From Pseudomonas hamedanensis (GTDB taxonomy: Bacteria > Pseudomonadota > Gammaproteobacteria > Pseudomonadales > Pseudomonadaceae), in contig NZ_CP077091.1 of NCBI RefSeq assembly GCF_014268595.2, positions 1,510,501 to 1,574,500 on the forward strand: DNA of 64,000 bases, given 5' to 3'. Made by a program: the position numbers and the translations under genes. This document shows, in pieces, positions 16,248-25,769 of this stretch (positions are counted from its first letter, which is position 1; each line of letters opens with the position of its first letter). Below the pieces are notes generated by a model that saw nothing but the letters and a program-made list of their open reading frames with translations, searched no databases and was not told the DNA's origin.

Positions 16248-17396
16248 TCAGGACCCCGCCATGGCGGACACCGGATCACCGATCACCACCCGATCGCCTT
16301 CAGCCAGACCGTCATTGATCTGCACCTTGACGTTGTTGTTGATCCCCACCTGCACATTGCGCGGCTGGGCTTGGCCCTTGGCGTCGAGTACGCGCACCGG
16401 AAAACTGCCGTCGCTGTTGCGCGCCCCGAGCGCCGCCACCGGGATGGTCAACACTGACCGGGCCGTGTCGAGCACTACGCGCACCTGCGCGGTCATCGAG
16501 ATACGCAAGCGATGGTCCGGGTTCGGCACTTCGAACAGGGCGTTGTAAAACACCGCCGTGTTTTGCTTTGGCGTGCCGGCAGGCGGCGTTTCGAGGAAGT
16601 TCTGCGGCGCCGGTTCAGTGCCGCGCAGCTTGCCGTAATAACGCTTGTCTTCGCCCAGAATGGTGAAATACACCGCCTGCCCCGGCGCGATGTGAATCAC
16701 ATCTGCTTCCGAGACTTGCGCCTTGACGGTCATGGTGTCCAGGTCGGCGAGCTTCAGCAGAATCGGCGCCAACTGATTAGCGATCACCGTCTGGCCTTCT
16801 TGGGTGACGATGCCGACCACATCGCCATCAATCGGCGCAATAATTCGTGTATATGCGAGATTGACCTTGGCGGTGTCGATCTGGATATGCGCACTTTTGA
16901 TCTGTGCCTCCAGCGACAGCAGGTTGGCCTGCTGCACTTCGTAATTCGATTGCGCGGTTTCGAAGTCCTGACGAGAAATGGACGCGTCCTCCTGCAAATT
17001 CCGATACCGCTCGTACAACGCCTTGGTCTGCCGCAACTGGGCCTGAGTCGCGCGCTTTTGGGCTTGCAGGTTTTCTTCATCGACCTGGGCCTGGCGCAGA
17101 GTGTTCTGCAATACCAGCGGATCGATTTCCGCGAGCCACTGGCCCTTTTTCACCTTGTCGCCGACCTTGACCTTGAGCGACTTCAATTGCCCCGACACCT
17201 GCGCACCGACATCGACCTGCTTGATGCCCTCCAGCAACCCGGTGGCAAGCACCGCGTTCTCGATGTCACCGCGTTCTACCGTGGCGGTCAGGTACTGCGG
17301 CGCCTCCGCCGGCGCCTGCACCGCGTACAACAGCAAGCCGGCCACTGCCGCCAGCGCCACACCCATAGCGACTTTGCGCAACTTCGACTTTTCCAT
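16248..17396 (-). CDS. macA: MacA-type periplasmic adaptor
   Basis: 382 aa with one N-terminal membrane anchor (residues 7-25, VAMGVALAAVAGLLLYAV), then a biotinyl-lipoyl domain, a long alpha-helical hairpin (about 90-190, rich in Q, A and L heptads) and beta-barrel domains (RIIAPIDGDVVGIVTQEGQTV). This is the membrane-fusion protein that joins MacB to an outer membrane channel, here probably the NodT-type protein at the other end of the cluster. It starts 66 bases after the last NRPS gene on the same strand and overlaps no gene. Confidence 0.92.
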   Translation of the reverse strand: MEKSKLRKVAMGVALAAVAGLLLYAVQAPAEAPQYLTATVERGDIENAVLATGLLEGIKQVDVGAQVSGQLKSLKVKVGDKVKKGQWLAEIDPLVLQNTLRQAQVDEENLQAQKRATQAQLRQTKALYERYRNLQEDASISRQDFETAQSNYEVQQANLLSLEAQIKSAHIQIDTAKVNLAYTRIIAPIDGDVVGIVTQEGQTVIANQLAPILLKLADLDTMTVKAQVSEADVIHIAPGQAVYFTILGEDKRYYGKLRGTEPAPQNFLETPPAGTPKQNTAVFYNALFEVPNPDHRLRISMTAQVRVVLDTARSVLTIPVAALGARNSDGSFPVRVLDAKGQAQPRNVQVGINNNVKVQINDGLAEGDRVVIGDPVSAMAGS

Positions 17397-17462
17397 AAAT
17401 GACTACAAATCCGTTCAGGGTTGAACCCGGTCAGCGACCGGGCTGCAAGACGTACACATCAA

Positions 17463-20400
17463 TCAGGAGAGCACTTCACTGGCAGGCTCGGTGAGCCCTT
17501 CGTGCCACCACGCGGCGAAACTGAATACGTTGGGCGCCTTGAGCAGGGTGAAATGATTGCCCGGCCCGTACCACACCGTCAGATCCGTCACCTCCCTTCG
17601 CCAGCCCTCGACCATCGCCGCTTGCTCTCGCTGATTACCGGCCGCATCCAGCGTCGGGTCGTCGACCAGCGCCAGGCGCACCGGGCCGCTGTAGCGCTGG
17701 TGCGGCTGATAGACCGTGCGCAAGGCGCTGGCAAAAGTGCGAGTCGAACCGATTAGCGACTGTGGCGTAGACCGTGCCGACAGCACGCCCGCACGCACCA
17801 TGCCCGCGTGCAGCAAACCCAGTTGCGTGGCGTCATCGGCGTCGGCGAACGCCTCGGCATCGATGCCCAGCGAAGTACCGGCCGACAGTTGCAGCGCCTC
17901 GATCAGCCGTTGCAGCGCCGCGGTCGCGGTGTAGGCTCTGCCGATCACGCCGTTGCCGCCGGGCGACTCGCTGTCAATCAGGGTCAACGTTGCCACCTCA
18001 CGTCCGTCGGCCTCAAACTGCGCAGCCATGGCATGCGCTACCCAACCGCCGAACGAGTGCCCGATCAGGTGCAGCGGACCCTGCGGGTAGAGTTGCTCGA
18101 TTGCCCGCCGGTAAAAAAGCGCTGCCGCCTCGACTTGACTGTGCGGCACCGCCCCACCTTCCAGCCCGCGCGGTTGCAGGCCGTGAATCGGCCATTGAGG
18201 GCCGAGGGCCTCGGTCAAATGAATGAACCCGGTGACGCTGTCGCCGGCCCCCGGCACGCAGAAAATCGGCGCCCGTGAGCTGTCGCCCGTCTGAATGGTC
18301 ACCAGCGGTTGGTAGCCAGGCAATGCCGGCGCCTGCGCCGCTTCCAGTGCCTGGCTGATCGCCTGACCCAGCGCTTGGATATGCGGGGCCTTCATCATGC
18401 TCTGGTGGTCGCCCGGCACGTCGATGCAGCGCAGCTCGCTATCCGGCAGCTCTTCGGCCCACCCCAGGGTCGGGCTGAGCTGCGCCATCGCCGCCGAGCG
18501 TTGTTTCGCACGGAACACATGCAGCGGCAGAGGCAACGGACTGACCCGGTAATGTGCCAGCGCATGCCCATGCGCCACCTCGCGATCCAGGTAATGCCAG
18601 GCCTCTGCCGCCGAAGCTGCCGCCAACTCAGGGTGCAGCAATTGCTGGCGCTGGCAACGTTCGAGCAGCTCGGCGAACGCCAGCGATTCCAGTTCGGACT
18701 GCAACGCTGCAAGCGCGGCGAGCCTGCCCTGCCCGTCTTCGCCAAGACCGGCCCAGTGCGCGCTGCAATGCAAGAGCAATTGACGCTTGTGCACGTGCGC
18801 ATCGTTCCAGCGTGCCTTGTGCGGATCGGCCAGACGCGGCACATAGCTGTCAATCAGCCCGATAAACTCGACAATTTCGTCCAGTCCGAGCAACTGCTGA
18901 GCGACCTCATAAGCCAGTACACCACCAAACGACCAACCGGCCAGTCGGTAAGGCCCATGCGGTTGTCGGGTGCGAATGATCCCGACCATGCGCCTCGCCA
19001 GGCATTCGAGCGTGCGCAACTGTGTTTGGCCGTAGTCGATGCCCGGCAGCCCGTAGATAGGAAAAGCGCCGCCGATGTGCCGGCCCAGCGCCGGAAAATA
19101 CACGTCGCGGCCACTGAATTCGTGGACTAGAAACAATGGCGTGCCCTGATCACCCGCGCGCACCAGCGTCAGCCCCGGCTCAGGCTCCGGCGCACCCCCG
19201 CCATCACGTTCAGCGAGCAGCGCAGCGGCCGCTTCAACGCTGGGATGCTGGAACAGCTCGGCCAGGGTCATGGGGAGATCGGCCTGCTGCATCTGGTTGA
19301 CCAGACGCACCGCCAGCAACGAATGCCCGCCCAGCTCGAAAAAGTTGTCGTGGCGACCGACCTGCTCGACCTGGAGGATTTCGCCCCACAACCCGGCGAG
19401 ACGGGTTTCAAGTGCATTGCCCGGCGCCTCGTACACACGGCTGAGCAACGCCGCCTGCGTCGGTGCCGGCAAGGCCTTGCGATCGACCTTGCCATTGTTG
19501 TTCAGCGGCAACATCTCCAGACGCACCCACGCCGAGGGCACCATGTATTCCGGCAGCCGTGCCTGCAACAAGGCGCGCAGCGTGGCGCTTTGCAGGTCGG
19601 CATCGTCGGCAGTGAAATAGGCCACCAGCCGCGTCGGCTCCGTACCGTCACGCCGCGCCAGCACAATGGCCTCCTTGACGCCGGGGCAACCGAGCAGACG
19701 GTTTTCGATCTCGCCCAGCTCAATACGGAATCCGCGAATTTTCACCTGATCATCGTTGCGACCGATGCACTCAAGCTGCCCGGGGGCCAGCCAGCGCACC
19801 AGGTCACCGGTGCGATACATCAGCGCGTCGGGCTGTGTGCTGAACGGGTCGCGCAGGAACTTCTGCGCCGTCAGTTCAGGCCGGTTCAGATACCCCAGGG
19901 CCACGCCCTGCCCGCCAATGTACAACTCACCCGTGACGCCGAACGGCACCGGTTGCTGACAGGCGTCGAGCACATACACCTGCGTATTGGAAATCGGCCC
20001 GCCGATCGACACGCTGTCGGCCTCTTCGGCGACAGTCTGCACGGCAAACGTGGTGGCGTAAGTGGTGGTTTCCGTCGGGCCATAACAGTGCACCAGACGC
20101 ACGTTCGGTGCCTCGCTGCGCAACTTGCGAAACGCCGCCGGATCGCCGCGCTCACCGCCACAAAGCAGGATGCGCAAACCCTTCAAGGCGTCGGGAATCA
20201 GCTGCACATACTGGTTGAACAGCGCTGTGGTGACGAACAGGATGCTCGCGCCGCTGCGCTTGAGTTCGTCGCCGAACGCTTGCGGATCGAGCAAGGTGGC
20301 ATGGTCAATGATCGCCACACGTGCGCCATTGAGCAGTGCGCCCCAGACGTCCATGGTGCTCGCATCGAAGGCCGGGTTGGAGGCGAACGCTATACAATCC

Positions 20401-23400
20401 TGGCGGTTGAAATCGGCGTAGCCGTTGTTGATCACAAGCCGCGTGATCGCCCGGTGCGGCACCATCACGCCTTTTGGCATGCCGGTGGAGCCGGAGGTGT
20501 ACATGATGTATGCCAGCGACTGCGCCGATTGCGGCAGATCCGGGTTATGACCGGGCTGGGCGTCGAGCTGCAGCGAGTCGAGGTCGATCCGCCGCACCGC
20601 AAAAGCCACCGTGGCTGTGCTGCGGGTCAGCAGCGCAGCGGCCCGGCAATCGTCGACCATGAACGACTGGCGATCGGCCGGCGCGTGAATATCCAGCGGC
20701 ACCCAGGCCGCCGCGCATTTGCCGATCGCCAGCTGCGCGATCAGCAGGTCCAGCGAGCGCGGTAACAGGATCGCCACCGCATCGCCGGGCTTCACGCCTT
20801 CACTCAGCAGAAAATGAGCCAGTTGATTGGCCCGGCGGTTCAGCTCGGCATAGCTCAAGGTCTGTTCGCCATGTACCGCTGCGACGGCGTCGGGCTGTCG
20901 CGCGGCGTATTGTTCGAACAACCGCTGTACCGTGTCGGTGTGTGGGTATTCGCGATCGGTCGCATTGAAATCCACCAGCAAGCGCTGACGCTCCTCGTCC
21001 TGCACCAGCGGCACGTGGGCGAGCAGCGCCTGATCGTTGCTGACCATCGCTTGTAACAGCTGCTGCAGATAGCCGGCAAAACGCTGCACGGTGGCTTCAT
21101 CGAACAGCGCGGTGGCGTATTCCAGCCAGCCGCCAATGCCTTCCGGGGTCTCGCCGAGGGTCAGGGTCAGGTCGAACTTGGCAAAATGACTGGGCTCGGC
21201 CACGGCTTCCAGCGTCAGCTCGCCCAAGGCCAGCGCCGGTCCGTCGCTGTTGCGCCAGTTGAACATGCTCTGGAACAGCGGGCTGTGCGCCAGGCTGCGC
21301 ACCGGACGGGTAATTTCCACCACTTGTTCGAAGGGCAGGTCCTGATGCGCCTGCGCTTGCAGGGTAATCGCCTTGACCCGCGTCAGCAGCGCTTGGCCAT
21401 TCAACTCGCCAGCGGTGTCGATGCGCAATGCCAGGGTGTTGACGAACAGGCCGATCATCCCCTCGACTTCGGCGCGGTTACGGTTGGCGACCGGCGATCC
21501 GATGACCACATCGGTTTGCCCGGACAAGCGCCCCAACAGCAGCGCCCACGCGCCGAGCAGCGTCATGTACAACGTCACGCCGTGGCGCTGGCTCAAGGCC
21601 TTGAGTCCGGCGCCCAAACGCGCATCCAGTTGCAGCGCAATGCTGCTGCCGGCGTAATCCTGCTGCGCCGGGCGCGGGCGATCCGTCGGCAAGGTCAGCA
21701 AGGCCGGCACATCACGCAGGGTGCGCTGCCAGTATTCGCTCTGGCGCTGCAACACCTCGCCGCTCAACCAGCGCCGCTGCCACACCGCATAGTCGCTGTA
21801 TTGCAGGGTCAACGGCGGTAACGGGTCGTCTTCACCCTGACTGAACGCCTGATACAGCGCCATCAGTTCGCGGGTCAGCACGCCCATCGACCAGCCGTCA
21901 GAGATGATGTGGTGCAAGGTCAGCAGCAGCACATGGTGATCGTCGGCCAGGCGTACCAGCCGTCCGCGGATCAACGGATCGTCAAGCAGGTCGAATGGTC
22001 CTGAGGCCTCGCCCTGAATCAATGCCTGCAACGCCTCCTGCGCCTGCGGATGGTGGCGCAGATCTTCGAGACGAAGCACAAGACCACTGTCGACCGGAGC
22101 AATCAGCACCTGCGCGTCGCCATCGAGCGGCGCGAAGCGGCTGCGCAGCGTTTCGTGGCGCGCGACGATGCGGGCCAGTGCGCGTTGCAGGGCAACGTCG
22201 TCCAGGGCGCCGCGCAAGCGCAGGGCAATCGGGATGTTATAGGCGGTGTTGGCACCCTCCATCTGCGCCAGAAACCAGAAGCGCTGCTGGGAAAACGACA
22301 GCGGCAGCGCGGTGTCACGGGGCACCGGCAGAATCGGTGGTTGCGTGCAGCGCCCGGCTTCGGTCAACACCTGCGCCACTGCTGCCAGCTCGGCGTTGGC
22401 AAACAGATCGCTGAGCACCAGCTCGACGCCCAGGCGCTGCCTGACGTGCGCGACCATGCGCATGGCCAGCAGCGAATGCCCGCCCAGTTCAAAGAAATGA
22501 TCCTCGCGCCCTACCCGCTCGACCTGCAGCACGTCGGCCCAGATGTCGGCCAGCGCCGTTTCCACTTCGCCCTCCGGCGCCACATAGTCGCGGACGAACA
22601 GCGCCGAGCGCTCGGGTTTCGGCAGGGCTTTGCGGTCGAGCTTGCCGTTGGCCGTGAGCGGCAATCCGTCGAGTTTGACGAAAGCGGACGGCACCATGTA
22701 TTCCGGCAACTGGGTCAGCAGCAGCGCGCGCAGCTGCGCCACGTCCAGCGCCTGCACTTGCGCCTGCTCGGTGAAATACGCCACCAGCCGCGACTGCCCC
22801 GGCTGATCCTCGCGGGCCAGCACTACCGCTTCCTGAATCCCGGGCAACTGGTTGAGGCGCTGCTCGATTTCGCCCGGCTCGATGCGTACGCCGCGAATCT
22901 TCACCTGGTCGTCATTGCGCCCCAGATATTCGAGCGTGCCGTCGCTGCGCCAGCGCGCCAGATCGCCGGAGCGGTACATGCGCGCCTGTGCGGCGTGGCT
23001 GAACGGATCGCAGAGGAAGCGTTCGGCAGTGAGCTGCGGCTGGTTCAGATACCCACGGGCCACGCCGCTGCCGCCAATGTACAACTCGCCGGCGACGCCA
23101 ATCGGCACCGGCCGCTGTTGCGCATCGAGCAGGTACACCGTGGCATTGCTCACCGGTTTGCCAATGTGCAAGGCGTCGCCGCTGTCGATACGCCCGGAGG
23201 TGGCGACCACGGTGGTTTCGGTCGGGCCGTAATTGTTGATCACGTCGAAACGCTGGTTGCGCGAGTACTGCCGCAAGCGGTCGCCGCCGATCAGCAGCGT
23301 GCGCAAGGTCGGATGTTCCAGCTGTTGGCTGAACGCGTATTCGGCCACTGGCGTGGGCAGGAAGCTCACGTCCAGCGGTTGCGCGCGCCACCAGTCAAGC

Positions 23401-25769
23401 AAGGCGTCGATGTCTTCACTGCCGTCGTGCGCCGGCGCGATGTGCAGGGTCGCGCCCACGCACAACGCCGGCCAGACTTCCCAGGCCATGGCATCGAAGC
23501 CAAATCCGGCGAGGCTTGAGGTGTGGCGGCCAGCACACAAATCAAAGGCTGAGCAGTGCCAATCGATCAGGTTCGACAAGGTGCGGTGTTCGACCATGAC
23601 GCCCTTGGGCAACCCGGTGGAGCCAGAGGTATAGATCACGTAAGCGAGATGCGCGGCATTGAGACTCGGCAATTGCGGATTACCGGTGATGCCCACCGGC
23701 CAGGTCCGCGGGTCCAGATTGAGCACTGGCACGGCCAGCATCGGCAGGCGTTCGCGCAGCTCGGTGCTGGTCAACACGGCCACGGGTGCACTGTCGCGCA
23801 GCAGATGCAGCAGGCGTTCGGCCGGGTGCGCCGTATCGACCGGCACGTAACCGGCGCCGGCCTTGAGAATCGCCAGCAGCCCGACCAGAGCCTCCAGCCC
23901 GCGTCGGGCAACGATGGCGACGCGGTCATCCGGCTGCACGCCCAGACCGATCAACTGATGCGCCAGGGCGTTGGCCTTGTGGTTCAACTCGGCAAAGGTC
24001 AGCGCCTCGCCCCCATGAACGGCCGCCAGCGCCTCCGGACGAGCCAGCACCTGCGCTTCGAAACGCTGATGAACGGGCAGCGCCGCCGGGTAATCGACCT
24101 GGCTGGCGTTGAATTCGCGCAACACTTGCTCACGCTCTGCGGCCGGCAGCACTGACAACTGATTCAGCGGCGTATCGGGCGCCTGTTCGAGCGCCGATAA
24201 CAATTGCTCCACCGCACACAACAGGTAGTCGCAGAGACGTCCACCATCGACGGCGCTACTGGCCAGCAACGTCAGGCTGAACCGGTCGCCGAAGTCGTCG
24301 ATGCTCAGGGTCAGCGGGTAATTGGTGCGTTCTTCCGAGCGCAACACACTGATGCCTTCCCACGCGGCGAGTGCTTCGTCGCTGGCAGCGGCACTGGAGG
24401 CGCTGTGTCGATAATTGAGCAGCGTGCTGAACAACGGCGAAGAAGCGACCACACCGCTGCAGCGTTGCGCCAGCGCCAGCGGCGCATGTTCATGACGCAT
24501 CAAGGTAGTCAGCCGCGCGTGGGTGGCCTTGACCGCCTCAACGACGGCGAGCGCTGCGATGTCCACACGCAACGGCAACGTGTTGATGAAGATGCCCAGC
24601 GCGCGTTCGGTGCCTTCGGCATTCTGCATGCGCCCCATCAACACGGTGCCGAAGACCACGCTCACTTGCCCGGTCAGGGCATTGAGCACTTGCCCCCAAC
24701 CGAGGTGAAACAGGCTCGCCACGCTCACGCCCAGCCGCCGCGCCAGGGCCCGCAGGCGGCGATTGAGTTGCGGGTCGAGCGCCTGGCTGAATTCGACGAC
24801 GTCGCTGCCGTCACCGTGCACGCCTTGCAATCCGTAGGGCAAGGTCGGCTCGTCGATGTCAGCGAGCATGTCGCGGAAAAACGCTTCGTGTTCCGCCTCG
24901 CTGATGCCCAATCGGGCTTGCGCCACATAATTGCGAAACGGCACGGGCGGGCCCAACCGCGCGGCGTGTCCGCACAGGCAGGCCTGCAATTCCTCGCTGA
25001 CCACCGCCAGGGCCGAGTGGTCCATCGCCAGGTGATGGAACAACAGCATCGCGACGATGCGTTGCCCGCTCACATCCCGGGCATGCGCCAGGCGCAACAG
25101 CGGCGCACGGGTCACGTCGAGACGGAACTGCCTGGCGTCGAAACGGGCGTGCAACTGTGCCAGGGCATCACCGCCATCGGCTTCCAGAGTCACTTCTTCC
25201 AGCGGCAGGCGCGCACCGCGCATGACCACTTGCAGCGGTGTGTCGAGACCTTCCCAGACCACCGCCGTGCGCAGGATGTCGTGACGATCGATCACCGTTT
25301 GTAACGCATCGACAAATGCCTGCAAACGCTCTGCCCCGCTGAAAGCGAATTGAGCCTGCATGACATACGGATCGCCGTGTTGGGCGCTGACGTGGTGATA
25401 AAGAATGCCTTCCTGCAATGGCGTTAACGGATAGATGTCTTGCACGTTCGCAGCCCCGCCGGGGATGCCTTCGATCAGGTGATCGAGGGCGTCCTGACTC
25501 AGTTGCGTCAGGGTCAGCATCGCCGGGGTGATGTGCGTGCAACCAGGGCCGATGCCATTGGCCGGCACTTCGACCTGCCCGACACGCGCCGCCGAATACT
25601 CGCCGGCCTTGATCAACTCGATCAACGCCGCCTTGTGCTCGCGCAACGACGCCAGTAGCGCCGGATCGCTCAAGGCCTGCTTGTTGCCATTGACGCGCAA
25701 CTGCTCGTCCGTGACCGTCAACTGGATGTCTCGGGCCTTGAGTGTCGCCAACAAAGGGTTCAGGTTCAC
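17463..25769 (-). CDS. Lipopeptide NRPS C: modules 7-8 plus tandem thioesterases
   Basis: 2768 aa, order C-A-T-C-A-T-TE-TE. C7 has the dual condensation/epimerisation signature YHHVSAQHGDP and core HHLAMDH (HH at 245-246). A7 (FDAMAWEVW, D759) reads DAWFLGNVV, predicting Leu. T7 serine is 1099. C8 is different: HHIISDG (1286-1287), an LCL type joining two L residues. A8 (FDASTMDVW, D1802) reads DAMFLGCTY, predicting Ile or Val. T8 serine is 2150. TE1 has GWSFGG (S2280) and TE2 GHSFGG (S2572). Tandem TEs end most Pseudomonas cyclic lipopeptide lines and release the chain as a lactone. The start is GTG, overlapping the stop of NRPS B in GTGA. Confidence 0.93.
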   Translation of the reverse strand: MNLNPLLATLKARDIQLTVTDEQLRVNGNKQALSDPALLASLREHKAALIELIKAGEYSAARVGQVEVPANGIGPGCTHITPAMLTLTQLSQDALDHLIEGIPGGAANVQDIYPLTPLQEGILYHHVSAQHGDPYVMQAQFAFSGAERLQAFVDALQTVIDRHDILRTAVVWEGLDTPLQVVMRGARLPLEEVTLEADGGDALAQLHARFDARQFRLDVTRAPLLRLAHARDVSGQRIVAMLLFHHLAMDHSALAVVSEELQACLCGHAARLGPPVPFRNYVAQARLGISEAEHEAFFRDMLADIDEPTLPYGLQGVHGDGSDVVEFSQALDPQLNRRLRALARRLGVSVASLFHLGWGQVLNALTGQVSVVFGTVLMGRMQNAEGTERALGIFINTLPLRVDIAALAVVEAVKATHARLTTLMRHEHAPLALAQRCSGVVASSPLFSTLLNYRHSASSAAASDEALAAWEGISVLRSEERTNYPLTLSIDDFGDRFSLTLLASSAVDGGRLCDYLLCAVEQLLSALEQAPDTPLNQLSVLPAAEREQVLREFNASQVDYPAALPVHQRFEAQVLARPEALAAVHGGEALTFAELNHKANALAHQLIGLGVQPDDRVAIVARRGLEALVGLLAILKAGAGYVPVDTAHPAERLLHLLRDSAPVAVLTSTELRERLPMLAVPVLNLDPRTWPVGITGNPQLPSLNAAHLAYVIYTSGSTGLPKGVMVEHRTLSNLIDWHCSAFDLCAGRHTSSLAGFGFDAMAWEVWPALCVGATLHIAPAHDGSEDIDALLDWWRAQPLDVSFLPTPVAEYAFSQQLEHPTLRTLLIGGDRLRQYSRNQRFDVINNYGPTETTVVATSGRIDSGDALHIGKPVSNATVYLLDAQQRPVPIGVAGELYIGGSGVARGYLNQPQLTAERFLCDPFSHAAQARMYRSGDLARWRSDGTLEYLGRNDDQVKIRGVRIEPGEIEQRLNQLPGIQEAVVLAREDQPGQSRLVAYFTEQAQVQALDVAQLRALLLTQLPEYMVPSAFVKLDGLPLTANGKLDRKALPKPERSALFVRDYVAPEGEVETALADIWADVLQVERVGREDHFFELGGHSLLAMRMVAHVRQRLGVELVLSDLFANAELAAVAQVLTEAGRCTQPPILPVPRDTALPLSFSQQRFWFLAQMEGANTAYNIPIALRLRGALDDVALQRALARIVARHETLRSRFAPLDGDAQVLIAPVDSGLVLRLEDLRHHPQAQEALQALIQGEASGPFDLLDDPLIRGRLVRLADDHHVLLLTLHHIISDGWSMGVLTRELMALYQAFSQGEDDPLPPLTLQYSDYAVWQRRWLSGEVLQRQSEYWQRTLRDVPALLTLPTDRPRPAQQDYAGSSIALQLDARLGAGLKALSQRHGVTLYMTLLGAWALLLGRLSGQTDVVIGSPVANRNRAEVEGMIGLFVNTLALRIDTAGELNGQALLTRVKAITLQAQAHQDLPFEQVVEITRPVRSLAHSPLFQSMFNWRNSDGPALALGELTLEAVAEPSHFAKFDLTLTLGETPEGIGGWLEYATALFDEATVQRFAGYLQQLLQAMVSNDQALLAHVPLVQDEERQRLLVDFNATDREYPHTDTVQRLFEQYAARQPDAVAAVHGEQTLSYAELNRRANQLAHFLLSEGVKPGDAVAILLPRSLDLLIAQLAIGKCAAAWVPLDIHAPADRQSFMVDDCRAAALLTRSTATVAFAVRRIDLDSLQLDAQPGHNPDLPQSAQSLAYIMYTSGSTGMPKGVMVPHRAITRLVINNGYADFNRQDCIAFASNPAFDASTMDVWGALLNGARVAIIDHATLLDPQAFGDELKRSGASILFVTTALFNQYVQLIPDALKGLRILLCGGERGDPAAFRKLRSEAPNVRLVHCYGPTETTTYATTFAVQTVAEEADSVSIGGPISNTQVYVLDACQQPVPFGVTGELYIGGQGVALGYLNRPELTAQKFLRDPFSTQPDALMYRTGDLVRWLAPGQLECIGRNDDQVKIRGFRIELGEIENRLLGCPGVKEAIVLARRDGTEPTRLVAYFTADDADLQSATLRALLQARLPEYMVPSAWVRLEMLPLNNNGKVDRKALPAPTQAALLSRVYEAPGNALETRLAGLWGEILQVEQVGRHDNFFELGGHSLLAVRLVNQMQQADLPMTLAELFQHPSVEAAAALLAERDGGGAPEPEPGLTLVRAGDQGTPLFLVHEFSGRDVYFPALGRHIGGAFPIYGLPGIDYGQTQLRTLECLARRMVGIIRTRQPHGPYRLAGWSFGGVLAYEVAQQLLGLDEIVEFIGLIDSYVPRLADPHKARWNDAHVHKRQLLLHCSAHWAGLGEDGQGRLAALAALQSELESLAFAELLERCQRQQLLHPELAAASAAEAWHYLDREVAHGHALAHYRVSPLPLPLHVFRAKQRSAAMAQLSPTLGWAEELPDSELRCIDVPGDHQSMMKAPHIQALGQAISQALEAAQAPALPGYQPLVTIQTGDSSRAPIFCVPGAGDSVTGFIHLTEALGPQWPIHGLQPRGLEGGAVPHSQVEAAALFYRRAIEQLYPQGPLHLIGHSFGGWVAHAMAAQFEADGREVATLTLIDSESPGGNGVIGRAYTATAALQRLIEALQLSAGTSLGIDAEAFADADDATQLGLLHAGMVRAGVLSARSTPQSLIGSTRTFASALRTVYQPHQRYSGPVRLALVDDPTLDAAGNQREQAAMVEGWRREVTDLTVWYGPGNHFTLLKAPNVFSFAAWWHEGLTEPASEVLS

